Of a DNA stretch of 64,000 bases, positions 43,205-52,221 are shown in pieces (within the stretch, counting starts at the first letter, position 1; each line of letters begins with the position of its first letter). Made by a program: the position numbers and the translations under genes. Origin of the DNA: an uncultured Prevotellaceae bacterium (GTDB taxonomy: Bacteria; Bacteroidota; Bacteroidia; Bacteroidales; Bacteroidaceae); contig CACWOS010000001.1 in assembly GCA_902762565.1 (NCBI GenBank), forward strand, positions 50,941 to 114,940, given 5' to 3'. The notes below the pieces were generated by a model. It was not told where the DNA came from. It saw nothing but the letters and a program-made list of their open reading frames with translations, and did not search any database.

Positions 43205-45007
43205 ATGAATATTGAGACATTAATCAGCAAGGCTGCAGGCGAGGCCGTGAAGGCCCTCTATGGCATGGATGCCAACGAAAAGATGCTGCAGTTGCAGAAG
43301 ACAAGAAGTGAGTTTGAGGGTAACCTGACGCTGGTCGTTTTTCCTTTCGTAAAAGCGGCTAAGAAGAGCCCTGAGCAGACGGCTCAGGAGATTGGCGAGT
43401 ATCTGGTGCAGAACTGCGATGCCATTAGTAAGTTCAACGTCGTCAAGGGTTTCTTGAACTTGAGCGTCGGTGAGGGAGCATGGCTGCAGTTGCTGCAGGC
43501 CATCGACCAGGATGACCGCTTCGGCATGAAGCCTGTGCACGAGAGTTCACCCCTCGTGATGATCGAGTATAGCTCGCCCAACACCAACAAGCCTCTGCAC
43601 CTGGGTCATGTGCGCAACAACCTGCTGGGTTGGTCGCTGGCTCAGATTATGGAGGCCAACGGCAACAAGGTGGTGAAGACAAATATCGTGAACGACCGCG
43701 GTATTCATATCTGTAAGTCTATGCTGGCTTGGCTGAAGTACGGCAATGGTGAGACTCCCGAGTCATCTGGCAAGAAGGGTGACCATCTGATAGGCGACTA
43801 CTACGTGGCCTTCGACAAGCACTACCGCGAGGAGGTGAAAGAACTGACCGCCCAGCTTGTGGCCAGCGGTTTACCCGCTGAGCAAGCTGAAGAAAAGGCC
43901 AAGCAGGAGGCTCCGCTCATCAAGGAGGCTCACGAGATGCTGGTGAAATGGGAGAATAACGACCCCGAGGTGCGCGCCCTGTGGGAGAAGATGAACAACT
44001 GGGTGTATGCCGGTTTCGACGAGACCTATAAGAAGATGGGCGTTTCCTTCGACAAGATATATTACGAGAGTCAGACTTACCTGAAGGGTAAAGCCAAGGT
44101 GGAGGAAGGACTCGCTAAGGGTCTCTTCGAGCGCCACGAGGACAACTCCGTATGGGCAGATCTGACCAACGAGGGTCTGGACCAGAAGCTCTTGCTGCGT
44201 TCTGACGGCACCTCAGTCTATATGACACAGGACATCGGTACGGCCGAGATGCGTTTTCAGGATTACCCCATCGACAAGATGATCTATGTGGTGGGCAACG
44301 AGCAGAACTACCACTTCCAAGTGCTCTCTATCCTGCTGGACCGTCTGGGCTTCAAGTGGGGCAAGGAACTGGTTCACTTCTCTTATGGTATGGTGGAACT
44401 GCCCAACGGTAAGATGAAGAGCCGCGAGGGTACCGTTGTCGACGCTGACGACTTGATGCAATTGATGGTCGAGGATGCCTACAAGACCTCGATGGAACTG
44501 GGCAAATTTGACGACATGACCGAAGAAGAGCGCCGTGAAATTGCCCGCATCGTGGGTATGGGTGCCCTGAAGTACTTCATCCTGAAGGTGGACGCTCGCA
44601 AAAATATGCTGTTCAACCCCGAGGAAAGTATCGATTTCAACGGAAACACCGGTCCTTTCATCCAGTACACCTATGCCCGCATCCGTTCAATCCTCCGCAA
44701 GGCACCTAGTATGACTAGTTTAACTAGTGCTATTAGTCTGTCTAGCAAGGAGATCGAGCTCATCCAGAAGATGTCTGAGTTTGGTGCTGCCGTGGAGCAG
44801 GCCGGTAAGGACTACTCTCCCTCTGGCATTGCCAACTACTGCTATGAGCTGACGAAGGTGTTCAACCAGTTCTACCACGACTTCAGCATCCTTAACGAGC
44901 CCGATGAGCAGAAGAAGGCCGTCCGCCTGATGCTGGCCAAGAACGTCGCTAAGATCATCAAGAACGGCATGGGTCTCCTCGGCATCGAAGTGCCTGAAAG
45001 AATGTAA
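43205..45007 (+). CDS. argS: Arginyl-tRNA synthetase
   Basis: A 600-residue class I synthetase charging tRNA-Arg. N-terminal additional domain (about 1-110), then the HIGH signature region IEYSSPNTNKPLHLGHVRNN, KTNIVNDRGIHICKSM, the KMSKS-equivalent NGKMKSREGTVV, and the C-terminal DALR anticodon-binding domain (INYCYELTKVFNQFYHDF-type). A short stretch SMTSLTSAISLSSKE before the DALR domain is encoded by repeated ACTAGT words (44706-44748), an apparent in-frame word insertion. Own promoter with an interlocked upstream terminator. Confidence 0.96.
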   Translation: MNIETLISKAAGEAVKALYGMDANEKMLQLQKTRSEFEGNLTLVVFPFVKAAKKSPEQTAQEIGEYLVQNCDAISKFNVVKGFLNLSVGEGAWLQLLQAIDQDDRFGMKPVHESSPLVMIEYSSPNTNKPLHLGHVRNNLLGWSLAQIMEANGNKVVKTNIVNDRGIHICKSMLAWLKYGNGETPESSGKKGDHLIGDYYVAFDKHYREEVKELTAQLVASGLPAEQAEEKAKQEAPLIKEAHEMLVKWENNDPEVRALWEKMNNWVYAGFDETYKKMGVSFDKIYYESQTYLKGKAKVEEGLAKGLFERHEDNSVWADLTNEGLDQKLLLRSDGTSVYMTQDIGTAEMRFQDYPIDKMIYVVGNEQNYHFQVLSILLDRLGFKWGKELVHFSYGMVELPNGKMKSREGTVVDADDLMQLMVEDAYKTSMELGKFDDMTEEERREIARIVGMGALKYFILKVDARKNMLFNPEESIDFNGNTGPFIQYTYARIRSILRKAPSMTSLTSAISLSSKEIELIQKMSEFGAAVEQAGKDYSPSGIANYCYELTKVFNQFYHDFSILNEPDEQKKAVRLMLAKNVAKIIKNGMGLLGIEVPERM

Positions 45008-45013
45008 TGATTA

Positions 45014-45072
45014 GCAGCGGACAACAGCGGACAAACACGGACAGTCCGAAAAAGTCTGTTGTCGCCCGCTGC
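45014..45072. repeat. 59-bp hairpin repeat downstream of argS (second copy inside prmC)
   Basis: Begins GCAGCGGACAACAGCGGACA and ends GTTGTCGCCCGCTGC, so the ends pair (GCAGCGG/CCGCTGC, ACAACAG/CTGTTGT). A copy of identical length at 53501-53559 differs at only about 6 of 59 positions and is translated within prmC. Confidence 0.85.
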
Positions 45073-45080
45073 AAAATATT

Positions 45081-45542
45081 ATGATGCAGAATCCTCCCGA
45101 TTATAGACACGACACGGTACTGCCCTTACCCATGGAAGTTAGGGCAGACGCGTGGGCTGTGGACGCAGCCTGCAGCGGCAATCCTGGCCCTATGGAGTAT
45201 CAGGCCATTGACCTGCAGACCGGTGCGCAGGTGTTTCATTTCGGTCCGATGAAAGGGACGAACAATATCGGCGAGTTCCTGGCCATCGTCCATGCTTTGG
45301 CACTCTGTTGGCAGCAAGGACTACACGATAAGACCATCTACTCGGATTCGTATAACGCCATTTTATGGGTGAACAAGCGCCAATGTAAGACCAAATTAGA
45401 GCGAACTCCGGAGACGGAGCCGCTCTACCATATTATCCTGCGTGCTGAGAATTGGCTGCGCACCCATAACTTCCGCAATCCGATTATTAAGTGGGAGACG
45501 AGCAAATGGGGTGAGGTCCCCGCAGACTTTGGCAGGAAATGA
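45081..45542 (+). CDS. Ribonuclease H (type 1)-like protein
   Basis: A 153-residue RNase HI fold. Asp28 in VDAACSGNPGP, Glu65 in GTNNIGEFLAIVHAL, Asp89 in IYSDSYNAI and Asp149 in PADFGRK fit the DEDD active site, so the enzyme looks competent to cleave RNA in RNA-DNA hybrids. It is the short Bacteroidales form without an added N-terminal hybrid-binding domain. It begins 9 nt after the 59-bp hairpin repeat. Tandem ATG ATG; either could start. Confidence 0.85.
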   Translation: MMQNPPDYRHDTVLPLPMEVRADAWAVDAACSGNPGPMEYQAIDLQTGAQVFHFGPMKGTNNIGEFLAIVHALALCWQQGLHDKTIYSDSYNAILWVNKRQCKTKLERTPETEPLYHIILRAENWLRTHNFRNPIIKWETSKWGEVPADFGRK

Positions 45543-45561
45543 TTCCTGCCATTTTTTATGG

Positions 45562-46440
45562 TCAACAGTTTCTTAATTGCACCGGCGTCTGACCAAAATG
45601 GTCTTTGACATATTTCCCAAAGAAAGAAGGATTAGGAAAACCGAGACGGTCGCAAATCTGTTTGATGCTCATATCTGTCTGTTTCAGATAGTAGCGGATG
45701 TCCTCTAACACATGCTCCGTAATCCATTCATTAGCAGTCTTGCCTGAATTCTTTTTGCAGATGACAGTCAGATACTTGGGTGAGATGCAGAGGTCGTTGG
45801 CGTAGGCCTCAACGGGACGGTGCTTCACCTTGATGGTGTGCAGCAGGTCCAGGAACCGCTGGAAGTGAGCGTCTGTCGAACTGATGTCATGGTCCACTGC
45901 TGGCAACATCGTCTTCATGGCACCGCATAATCCCAGGATGACTGAACGCAGCAGAGCTTCAATCACATCTGTGTGATAGGGATTGTCCTTGCCGCGCTCG
46001 ATGGCTAGCGTCAGCATGTCGTAGAAATGGGTATAGAACAATATCTCGTCTTCGTCCATCGATACTATGTGTTGGCGCTGTATGTACATCATGTCATTCC
46101 AGATGCTGATCTTCTCGCGCAGAAAACTACGTAGTATGCGATTGGTAAGAAACAGTCCCTTCAGGTCAAAGTCGGGACTTACCATCACGTCTGTCACCGT
46201 CACATTTTGCGGCACTACGGCCACTTGGTTCTGGTGCAACTCCATGTGTATGCCGTTCATCTGCGCCTGTACCTTACCTCTGGTACATATCACGATGGCA
46301 TTCATCGTTACGTGAGCCGCGCTTATCTGCGTAAACTGCTGTATGCTATCCACGATGGCTATCTCGTTGTCAAGATAACCTAGCTGGATATCATCATTGT
46401 TGGCCAATGTCTGAAAAGTAATCTCTTCCTGCTGTTTCAT
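45562..46440 (-). CDS. AraC family transcriptional regulator
   Basis: A 292-residue regulator: an N-terminal cupin-like sensing domain (about 20-160, VVPQNVTVTDVMVS) and a C-terminal AraC double HTH (YANDLCISPKYLTVICKKNS and IKQICDRLGFPNPSFFGKYV, then FGQTPVQLR). The frame opens at 46467, but the ATG at 46440 (MKQQEEITF) is the natural start. It is divergent from the RND pump operon (160 bp apart), the standard place for a local regulator of such a pump. Ligand unknown. Confidence 0.85.
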   Translation of the reverse strand: MKQQEEITFQTLANNDDIQLGYLDNEIAIVDSIQQFTQISAAHVTMNAIVICTRGKVQAQMNGIHMELHQNQVAVVPQNVTVTDVMVSPDFDLKGLFLTNRILRSFLREKISIWNDMMYIQRQHIVSMDEDEILFYTHFYDMLTLAIERGKDNPYHTDVIEALLRSVILGLCGAMKTMLPAVDHDISSTDAHFQRFLDLLHTIKVKHRPVEAYANDLCISPKYLTVICKKNSGKTANEWITEHVLEDIRYYLKQTDMSIKQICDRLGFPNPSFFGKYVKDHFGQTPVQLRNC

Positions 46441-46571
46441 GTTGCAAATGTAGTCAATAATCTGCAAAAATGATGTCTTATTTGGTATTATTTATGTTTT
46501 ATTTTACTTATTAATGTCAAAATGATAATGTAATAGGTGAAATCAAACATCGATTATGTCTTGTTTTACAC

Positions 46572-46579
46572 TACCTTTG
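46572..46579 (+). promoter_or_regulatory. -7 promoter box of the RND efflux operon
   Basis: TACCTTTG, 21 nt before the adaptor gene ATG, in the 160-bp region shared with the divergent AraC gene, which may hold its operator. Confidence 0.65.
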
Positions 46580-46600
46580 CAAGAAATTTAACAGGTAGTT

Positions 46601-47620
46601 ATGAGAAAGAGCATTTTGATGCTGCTGGGCGTGATGCTGATATGCAGCTGTACAAGTAAAAAGGAACAAGAAACCAAGGCTCCGACGAGAGTGAAAACAC
46701 AGGTGGTATCACCTGGTATGGTGGATAATGCCCAGACGTACGTGGGTATCGTGGAAGAACGCGAGGCGACGGCAGTGAGCTTCACGGGCATGGGTGTGGT
46801 AAAACGCATGCTGGTAAATGAAGGTCAGACTGTCAGCAAGGGTCAGTTGATAGCCGAGATGGACGACACGCAGGCCCGCAATCTGCTGACTGGTGCTGAG
46901 GCGCAGATGACGCAGGCCAACGATGCACTGGCGCGCTATAAGATGTTGCACGACAACGGTTCGCTGCCAGAAGTGCAGTGGGTCGAGATACAGAGCAAAG
47001 TGGCTCAGGCCAAGTCGCAACTGGAGGTGTCGAAGAAGAATCTGGCCGACTGCCGGCTGACGGCTCCGGTCAGTGGTATTATCGGCAAGAAACTGATAGG
47101 AACAGGTGAGACAGCCCTGCCGTCACAGGCTGTTGTGAGTATCCTCGATATCTCAACAGTCAAGGTGAAGGTGGCTGTTCCTGAAGCAGAGATAGGTGGA
47201 CTCAATGCTACTACACCAACAAATATTTCGGTAGAAGCCATCAATGGCAGTTTTCAAGGTGGCCGGATAGAGAAAGGTGTACAGGCCGACGCCCTCACGC
47301 ACACGTACGATATAAGAATCAATGTGGCAAATGGCGATCGGAAACTGTTGCCGGGTATGGTGGCCAGTGTCCGTTTTGTCTCTGATGGATCACAAGCCAT
47401 TGGCAGCAAGATGGTTCCTATAACGGCTGTACAGAAGAAGTCCGACGGCAGTCTGTTTGTGTGGACGGTGGACAAGGACAGCACGGCCCATCGCACAACT
47501 GTGACTATCGGTCAGACACAGGGCAATTATGTAAGCGTCATCGATGGTCTGAGCATTGGCGACCGTATTGCCACAGAGGGTTATCAGAAACTGAGTGAAG
47601 GAACTAAGGTGGTTTTCTAG
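46601..47620 (+). CDS. RND efflux adaptor (membrane fusion) lipoprotein
   Basis: A 339-residue periplasmic adaptor. Lipoprotein signal MRKSILMLLGVMLICSC with Cys17 as the lipidated residue. The protein has the biotinyl-lipoyl halves around a short helical hairpin: GVVKRMLVNEGQTVSKGQLI, then AEAQMTQAND..., then the second half LTAPVSGIIGKKLIGTGE. A beta-barrel and membrane-proximal domain follow (LLPGMVASVRF, ITAVQKKSDGSLFVW). It links the RND permease to the TolC protein encoded next. Substrates could be drugs, bile salts or fatty acids. Confidence 0.92.
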   Translation: MRKSILMLLGVMLICSCTSKKEQETKAPTRVKTQVVSPGMVDNAQTYVGIVEEREATAVSFTGMGVVKRMLVNEGQTVSKGQLIAEMDDTQARNLLTGAEAQMTQANDALARYKMLHDNGSLPEVQWVEIQSKVAQAKSQLEVSKKNLADCRLTAPVSGIIGKKLIGTGETALPSQAVVSILDISTVKVKVAVPEAEIGGLNATTPTNISVEAINGSFQGGRIEKGVQADALTHTYDIRINVANGDRKLLPGMVASVRFVSDGSQAIGSKMVPITAVQKKSDGSLFVWTVDKDSTAHRTTVTIGQTQGNYVSVIDGLSIGDRIATEGYQKLSEGTKVVF

Positions 47621-47664
47621 TTCATAGTTTTATCATTTATCATTTTTCAATTATCATTTAGCGA

Positions 47665-50600
47665 ATGCGTAATAATATGAACTGGCTCCGTTGGCCTTTG
47701 GAGCATTACTCGATATCATTGCTCATCGTAGGCATATTGTTTGTGATGGGCATCTACGGCATGTACATTATGCCGAAGGACGAATTTCCGCACGCCACCA
47801 TCCGTCAGGGAGTGGTAGTGGCTGTATATCCTGGTGCTACCAGCGAGGAGGTGGAGCAGCAGGTGGCTCGTCCGCTGGAGCGCTACCTCTTTACCTTTGG
47901 CGAGGTGAACCGTGTGAAGACCACCACACAGTCGCAGAACGGCATGTGTATCGTGATGGTGAAGCTGAACGATGACGTGAACAACAAGGACGAAGTGTGG
48001 TCGAAGATCAAGCACGGTCTGAATGGTTTTAAGGCCCAGTTGCCCAGTGGTGTGCTGGCCATCGTGGTGAATGATGACTTTGGCAACACTTCGGCGCTGC
48101 TCATTGCCATCGAGAGCAGTCAGCGCAGCTATCGTGAACTGAAACAGTATAGCGACGACCTGAGCGATCGCTTGCGCCGTATCCCGTCGGTAGCGAATGT
48201 CAAGTTGTTCGGTGAACAGAAGGAGCAGATATCGCTCTATATCGATCGCCAACGCTTGCAGGCCTACGGTATTGGCCAGCAGATGCTTTTTTCACGCCTA
48301 CAGGCTCAAGGCATCACCACCATGAGTGGCTCGATAAGCGACGACGACCAGCAGATACCTATCCACGTAGAGGCTCAAGAGAACAGCGAGGAGGAGATAG
48401 CCAACCAGATTATCTTCTCCGACCCTGCGACGGGTAAGGTGACGCGCGTGCGCGATGTGGCCCGTGTGGTGCGTGAATACGAACCCATGTCGAGTCGTAT
48501 CGAACAGGACGGACATCCGTGTGTGCTCCTGTCGATGGAGATGACACCTGGCAATAACGTGGTGCAGTACGGGCAGGAGATAGAGCAAGTGCTCAGCAGT
48601 TTTGCTGCTGATGAACTCCCTGATGACGTACATGTCACCCGCATTGCCGACAAGCCTAAAGTGGTAGCTACGAGTGTGAGTGATTTCCTGCGCGACCTGC
48701 TCATCTCGATGCTGATTATTATCCTGGTGATGATGGTGCTGTTCCCCATCCGTTCGGCCATCGTGGCGGCTATCACCATCCCGTTGAGCACGTTTGTCAG
48801 CGTGACTATCATGTATATGATGGGCATCGAACTGAACATCGTGACCCTGGCGGCACTGATAGTGGTGCTGGGAATGATTGTCGACAACTCGATAGTGGTC
48901 ATCGACGGCTATCTGGAATATTTGGGTAAAGGCTTTAAGCCCTTTGATGCCGCCATCGAGTCGGCGCGTCAGTACTTCATGCCGATGCTGCTGGCCACTA
49001 TCTGTATCTGTGCCATCTTCTATCCGTTCCTGATCACGATGAAGGGCATGCTCCACGACTGTCTGGAGGACTTCCCCGTGACGATTACCATCAACCTGAT
49101 GGTGTCGTTGGTGCTGGCGGTGACGGTAATTCCGTTCCTCGAAACACGCATCATCAAACCTGACAAGGTGAGTACGGACGGTAATAAGATTACCAAATGG
49201 GTGCAGAAGACATACGATAAGGTGCTCGACTGGACCTTTGCGCATCCTATGATGACCATCGGTGGTGGTTTCGCCGTCATTCTGCTGTCGACACTCATTG
49301 CCCCCACATTGAAGATTCGCCTGTTCCCCTATGCCGACCGCGACCAGTTTGCGGTGGAGATATTCCTACCAGAAGGTAAAGGAATGGCAGAGACACGTGT
49401 GGTGGCTGATTCTGTCCGCCACGTCCTCGAAAAGGACGACCGCATCACGAGTATCACAGGCTTCATTGGCTGTTCGTCACCTCGATTCATGGATGCCTAC
49501 GCGCCTCAGATGGCTGGCAACAACTATGCCCAGTTCATCGTCAACACCCAGAGCGACAAGGCCACACTCGACCTCCTGACTCAGTATCAACCCCAGTTGA
49601 GTGAGGCATTCCCCAATGCCTACGTGAAGTTCAAGCGGTTGGACTATCTGGAGGTGAACGAACTGGAATATCGCTTCTATGGCGACAACCTTGACTCGCT
49701 GCATGTGGTGGCTGAGCGGTTGATGGAGCGCATGCGCCAGATGCCGGAACTGGAGTGGGTACATACCGACTATTTCCAGCCGTATCCCATCATCAACGTC
49801 GAACTCGATCCTGTGACATCGGCTCAATTAGGTATTACGCGTACCACCGCCCAGTTGGCGCTCAGTGCCACGTCGAGCGACTTGCGTGTGGGACAAATCT
49901 GGGAAGGCAACTACGAGCTGCCCATCGTGGTAAAGGACGATACCGATATGACCTTCTCGGATATTGCGAACCTGGGCATCGCATCGCCTGCGTCGATGGT
50001 ATCGGGAGGTCTGCACAACACCAATTCTACTGTTCCTCTGCGGCAGATTGCCAAGGTGCAGCCTAAATGGAGCGAGAGTCGCATCATGCATCGTGGTGGC
50101 GAGCGCTGTATCACCGTGACGGCCCAGTTTGCACAGGGTGTATTCACGGCACCTGTCGAGAAAGAGATTGCCCGCATCATGAAGGAAGAGATTCAGTTGC
50201 CACAGGGCGTTCGTGCTGAGGTGGGCGGCGAGATAGAATACGGCGACGAGGCCATGCCTCAGATCTATGGCGGTATTACCATCGCTATGATTATCGTGTT
50301 CTTCTTCCTGCTGTTCAACTTCAAGAAGTATGGCATCACCACCATCTGTATGGCAGCTTTGGCTCTGATGACGCCCGGTGCACTGATTGGTCTCGGACTG
50401 ATGAACCGTGCCTTGGGTCTGACCTCCATCTTCGGCCTTATCACACTGATGGGAATGATTATGCGTAACGAGATTCTTATCTTCGAGCATGCCATCGATT
50501 TGATTAAGAAGTTTGCGCCCGACGGTTTTCCCGTTGGAGCCTCCGACGAGTACCGCCGTCAGTATAATGCCGTTGTGAAGCAGGCTGCCTATGAGGCTGG

Positions 50601-50805
50601 CAAGCGTCGTATGGTACCCATCTTCCTCACTACGGCCACGACTGCCGTCGGTGTAGTGCCGATGATCATCGCCCAATCGTCATTCTGGATGCCCGTAGGT
50701 GTCACCATCTTCGCTGGTGGTATCGGCTCACTCATCATGGTAGTCACCATGCTACCAGTTATTTATTGGAAGGTAAGTTTGAAAAGTAAAAAGGTAAAAG
50801 AGTAA
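47665..50805 (+). CDS. RND efflux permease (AcrB-like)
   Basis: A 1046-residue proton-driven inner-membrane pump subunit with twelve helices and two large periplasmic loops. Visible hallmarks: N-terminal FVMGIYGMYIMPKDEFPH, the porter domain YPGATSEEVEQQVARPLE, the TM4 proton relay LAALIVVLGMIVDNSIVVID (paired acidic segment), and the C-terminal repeat ITLMGMIMRNEILIFEHAID. Length is normal. It is 44 nt after the adaptor gene (junction of TTATCATTT words) and 13 nt before tolC. The TAA stop falls in the AGTAAAAAGGTAAAA repeat. Confidence 0.93.
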   Translation: MRNNMNWLRWPLEHYSISLLIVGILFVMGIYGMYIMPKDEFPHATIRQGVVVAVYPGATSEEVEQQVARPLERYLFTFGEVNRVKTTTQSQNGMCIVMVKLNDDVNNKDEVWSKIKHGLNGFKAQLPSGVLAIVVNDDFGNTSALLIAIESSQRSYRELKQYSDDLSDRLRRIPSVANVKLFGEQKEQISLYIDRQRLQAYGIGQQMLFSRLQAQGITTMSGSISDDDQQIPIHVEAQENSEEEIANQIIFSDPATGKVTRVRDVARVVREYEPMSSRIEQDGHPCVLLSMEMTPGNNVVQYGQEIEQVLSSFAADELPDDVHVTRIADKPKVVATSVSDFLRDLLISMLIIILVMMVLFPIRSAIVAAITIPLSTFVSVTIMYMMGIELNIVTLAALIVVLGMIVDNSIVVIDGYLEYLGKGFKPFDAAIESARQYFMPMLLATICICAIFYPFLITMKGMLHDCLEDFPVTITINLMVSLVLAVTVIPFLETRIIKPDKVSTDGNKITKWVQKTYDKVLDWTFAHPMMTIGGGFAVILLSTLIAPTLKIRLFPYADRDQFAVEIFLPEGKGMAETRVVADSVRHVLEKDDRITSITGFIGCSSPRFMDAYAPQMAGNNYAQFIVNTQSDKATLDLLTQYQPQLSEAFPNAYVKFKRLDYLEVNELEYRFYGDNLDSLHVVAERLMERMRQMPELEWVHTDYFQPYPIINVELDPVTSAQLGITRTTAQLALSATSSDLRVGQIWEGNYELPIVVKDDTDMTFSDIANLGIASPASMVSGGLHNTNSTVPLRQIAKVQPKWSESRIMHRGGERCITVTAQFAQGVFTAPVEKEIARIMKEEIQLPQGVRAEVGGEIEYGDEAMPQIYGGITIAMIIVFFFLLFNFKKYGITTICMAALALMTPGALIGLGLMNRALGLTSIFGLITLMGMIMRNEILIFEHAIDLIKKFAPDGFPVGASDEYRRQYNAVVKQAAYEAGKRRMVPIFLTTATTAVGVVPMIIAQSSFWMPVGVTIFAGGIGSLIMVVTMLPVIYWKVSLKSKKVKE

Positions 50806-50905
50806 AAAGGTAAAAAATATGAGAAAGGATAATAACATCGAGATAAGAGAGAATGGTAAGGTATTGGGCGTTTTACTTTTTTACCTTTTTACCTTTTTAC
50901 CTTTA
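50782..50905. repeat. Inverted word repeat enclosing the tolC start codon
   Basis: AAAAGTAAAAAGGTAAAAGA and following words (50782-50815) are complementary to TTTTACTTTTTTACCTTTTT and following (50871-50905). The loop (about 55 nt) contains the tolC ATG at 50819. The right arm encodes the hydrophobic core of the TolC signal peptide. Confidence 0.7.
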
Positions 50906-52195
50906 TCTGCTCAGCGTGTATTCACCCTCCAGCAGCTCAAGGACTCTGCCCTCCACAACAACATTGCTGTCCGCAATGCCCAGCACGGCATCGATGCCGC
51001 CAAAGAACAGCGCAAGGAGGCGTTTACCAAGTATTTCCCCAACGTCAGCGGCACAGGCCTGTGGTTTAATGCCAACAAGGGCATGGCGCAGACAACGATA
51101 ACCCCCTCAGAGGTTGTTCCTTCAGATTTGGCCACAGCACTGGCTACCATGCTGCCTGCCGCCTCACTGGCTTCTCTGGCCAACCCCATCAGTGTGTCGA
51201 TGATGAAGAATGGTACCATCGGAGCCTTGACAGCCGTACAGCCCGTCTTTGCCGGTGGTCAGATTATCAACGGCAACAAACTCGCTAAGGTGGGTGAGGA
51301 CGTGAGTCGCTTGCAGTTACAACTGTCGGAGAACGAGGTCGAGAAGACTGCCGAGCAATACTTCTGGCAGTTGGCCTCGTTACAGGAGAAGATGAAGACC
51401 GTTGAGGCTGTCGATACACTGTTGGCTGGCATCCATAAAGATGTCGATGTAGCCGTGCGCGCTGGTTTGGCTATGCGCAACGACCTACTGCAGGTACAAC
51501 TGCGCCAGAACGACATCCAGAGTCAGCGACTGAAGTTGCAAAACGGCATCTCCATCGTCCGTCTCTTGCTGTCGCAGTATTGCGGTCTGCGCGATACGTC
51601 GTTTGTCATCACTTACCAGTCAGATGTCCCATCGGCACTCCTTTCCCGTCAAGACCATAATCAGGCGCTTCTGGGAACAGCCGAGTATCAGTTGCTTGGC
51701 AAACAGGTTGAGGCTGCCAATTTGCAGAAGAAGCTGGCCGTCGGTCAGAATCTGCCGTCCGTTGCTGTGGGTGCAGGCTACAACTACCATAATCTGTTGG
51801 ATAACAATCACACGTTCGGCATGGTGTTCGCTACCGTCAGCGTGCCCATCAGCGACTGGTGGGGCGGCTCGCACGCCATCAAGCGCCGCAAGATAGAATA
51901 TCAGCAGGCTCAGGAACAGCTAGAGGACAATGCTGAACTGCTGAAAATCCGTATGCAGAACGCCTGGAATGGGGTAGAGGAGAGCTACCAGCAATTACAA
52001 CTGGCTAAACGTAGCATCGAACAAGCTGAGGAAAATCTCCGTCTGAATCGCGACTACTACCGTGCCGGCACCTCGCGGATGAGCGACCTGCTTGAAGCGC
52101 AGTTACTCTACCAACAGACTCGCGACAAGCATACCGATGCTTACGCTGACTACCAGAACAAACTGTTGGAGTATAAACACGCTATTGGGCAATAG
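50819..52195 (+). CDS. TolC family outer-membrane efflux protein
   Basis: A 458-residue outer-membrane factor. The export signal is MRKDNNIEIRENGKVLGVLL followed by FYLFTFLPLSAQ; the charged part before the hydrophobic core is long, and the core itself is encoded by TTTTTACC word repeats. The mature protein is two OEP repeats of long helices (FTLQQLKDSALHNNIAVRNA; VGQNLPSVAVGAGYNYH; helical tail NLRLNRDYYRAGTSRMSDLL). It ends with KLLEYKHAIGQ. Third gene of the tripartite pump operon. Confidence 0.92.
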   Translation: MRKDNNIEIRENGKVLGVLLFYLFTFLPLSAQRVFTLQQLKDSALHNNIAVRNAQHGIDAAKEQRKEAFTKYFPNVSGTGLWFNANKGMAQTTITPSEVVPSDLATALATMLPAASLASLANPISVSMMKNGTIGALTAVQPVFAGGQIINGNKLAKVGEDVSRLQLQLSENEVEKTAEQYFWQLASLQEKMKTVEAVDTLLAGIHKDVDVAVRAGLAMRNDLLQVQLRQNDIQSQRLKLQNGISIVRLLLSQYCGLRDTSFVITYQSDVPSALLSRQDHNQALLGTAEYQLLGKQVEAANLQKKLAVGQNLPSVAVGAGYNYHNLLDNNHTFGMVFATVSVPISDWWGGSHAIKRRKIEYQQAQEQLEDNAELLKIRMQNAWNGVEESYQQLQLAKRSIEQAEENLRLNRDYYRAGTSRMSDLLEAQLLYQQTRDKHTDAYADYQNKLLEYKHAIGQ

Positions 52196-52221
52196 TCTAC
52201 AACACTCATTGTGTGTTGGGG

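Noticed and set aside
48298-49245. 315-codon minus-strand open frame
   Set aside because: Antisense shadow of the RND permease, His/Arg-rich and without protein character.
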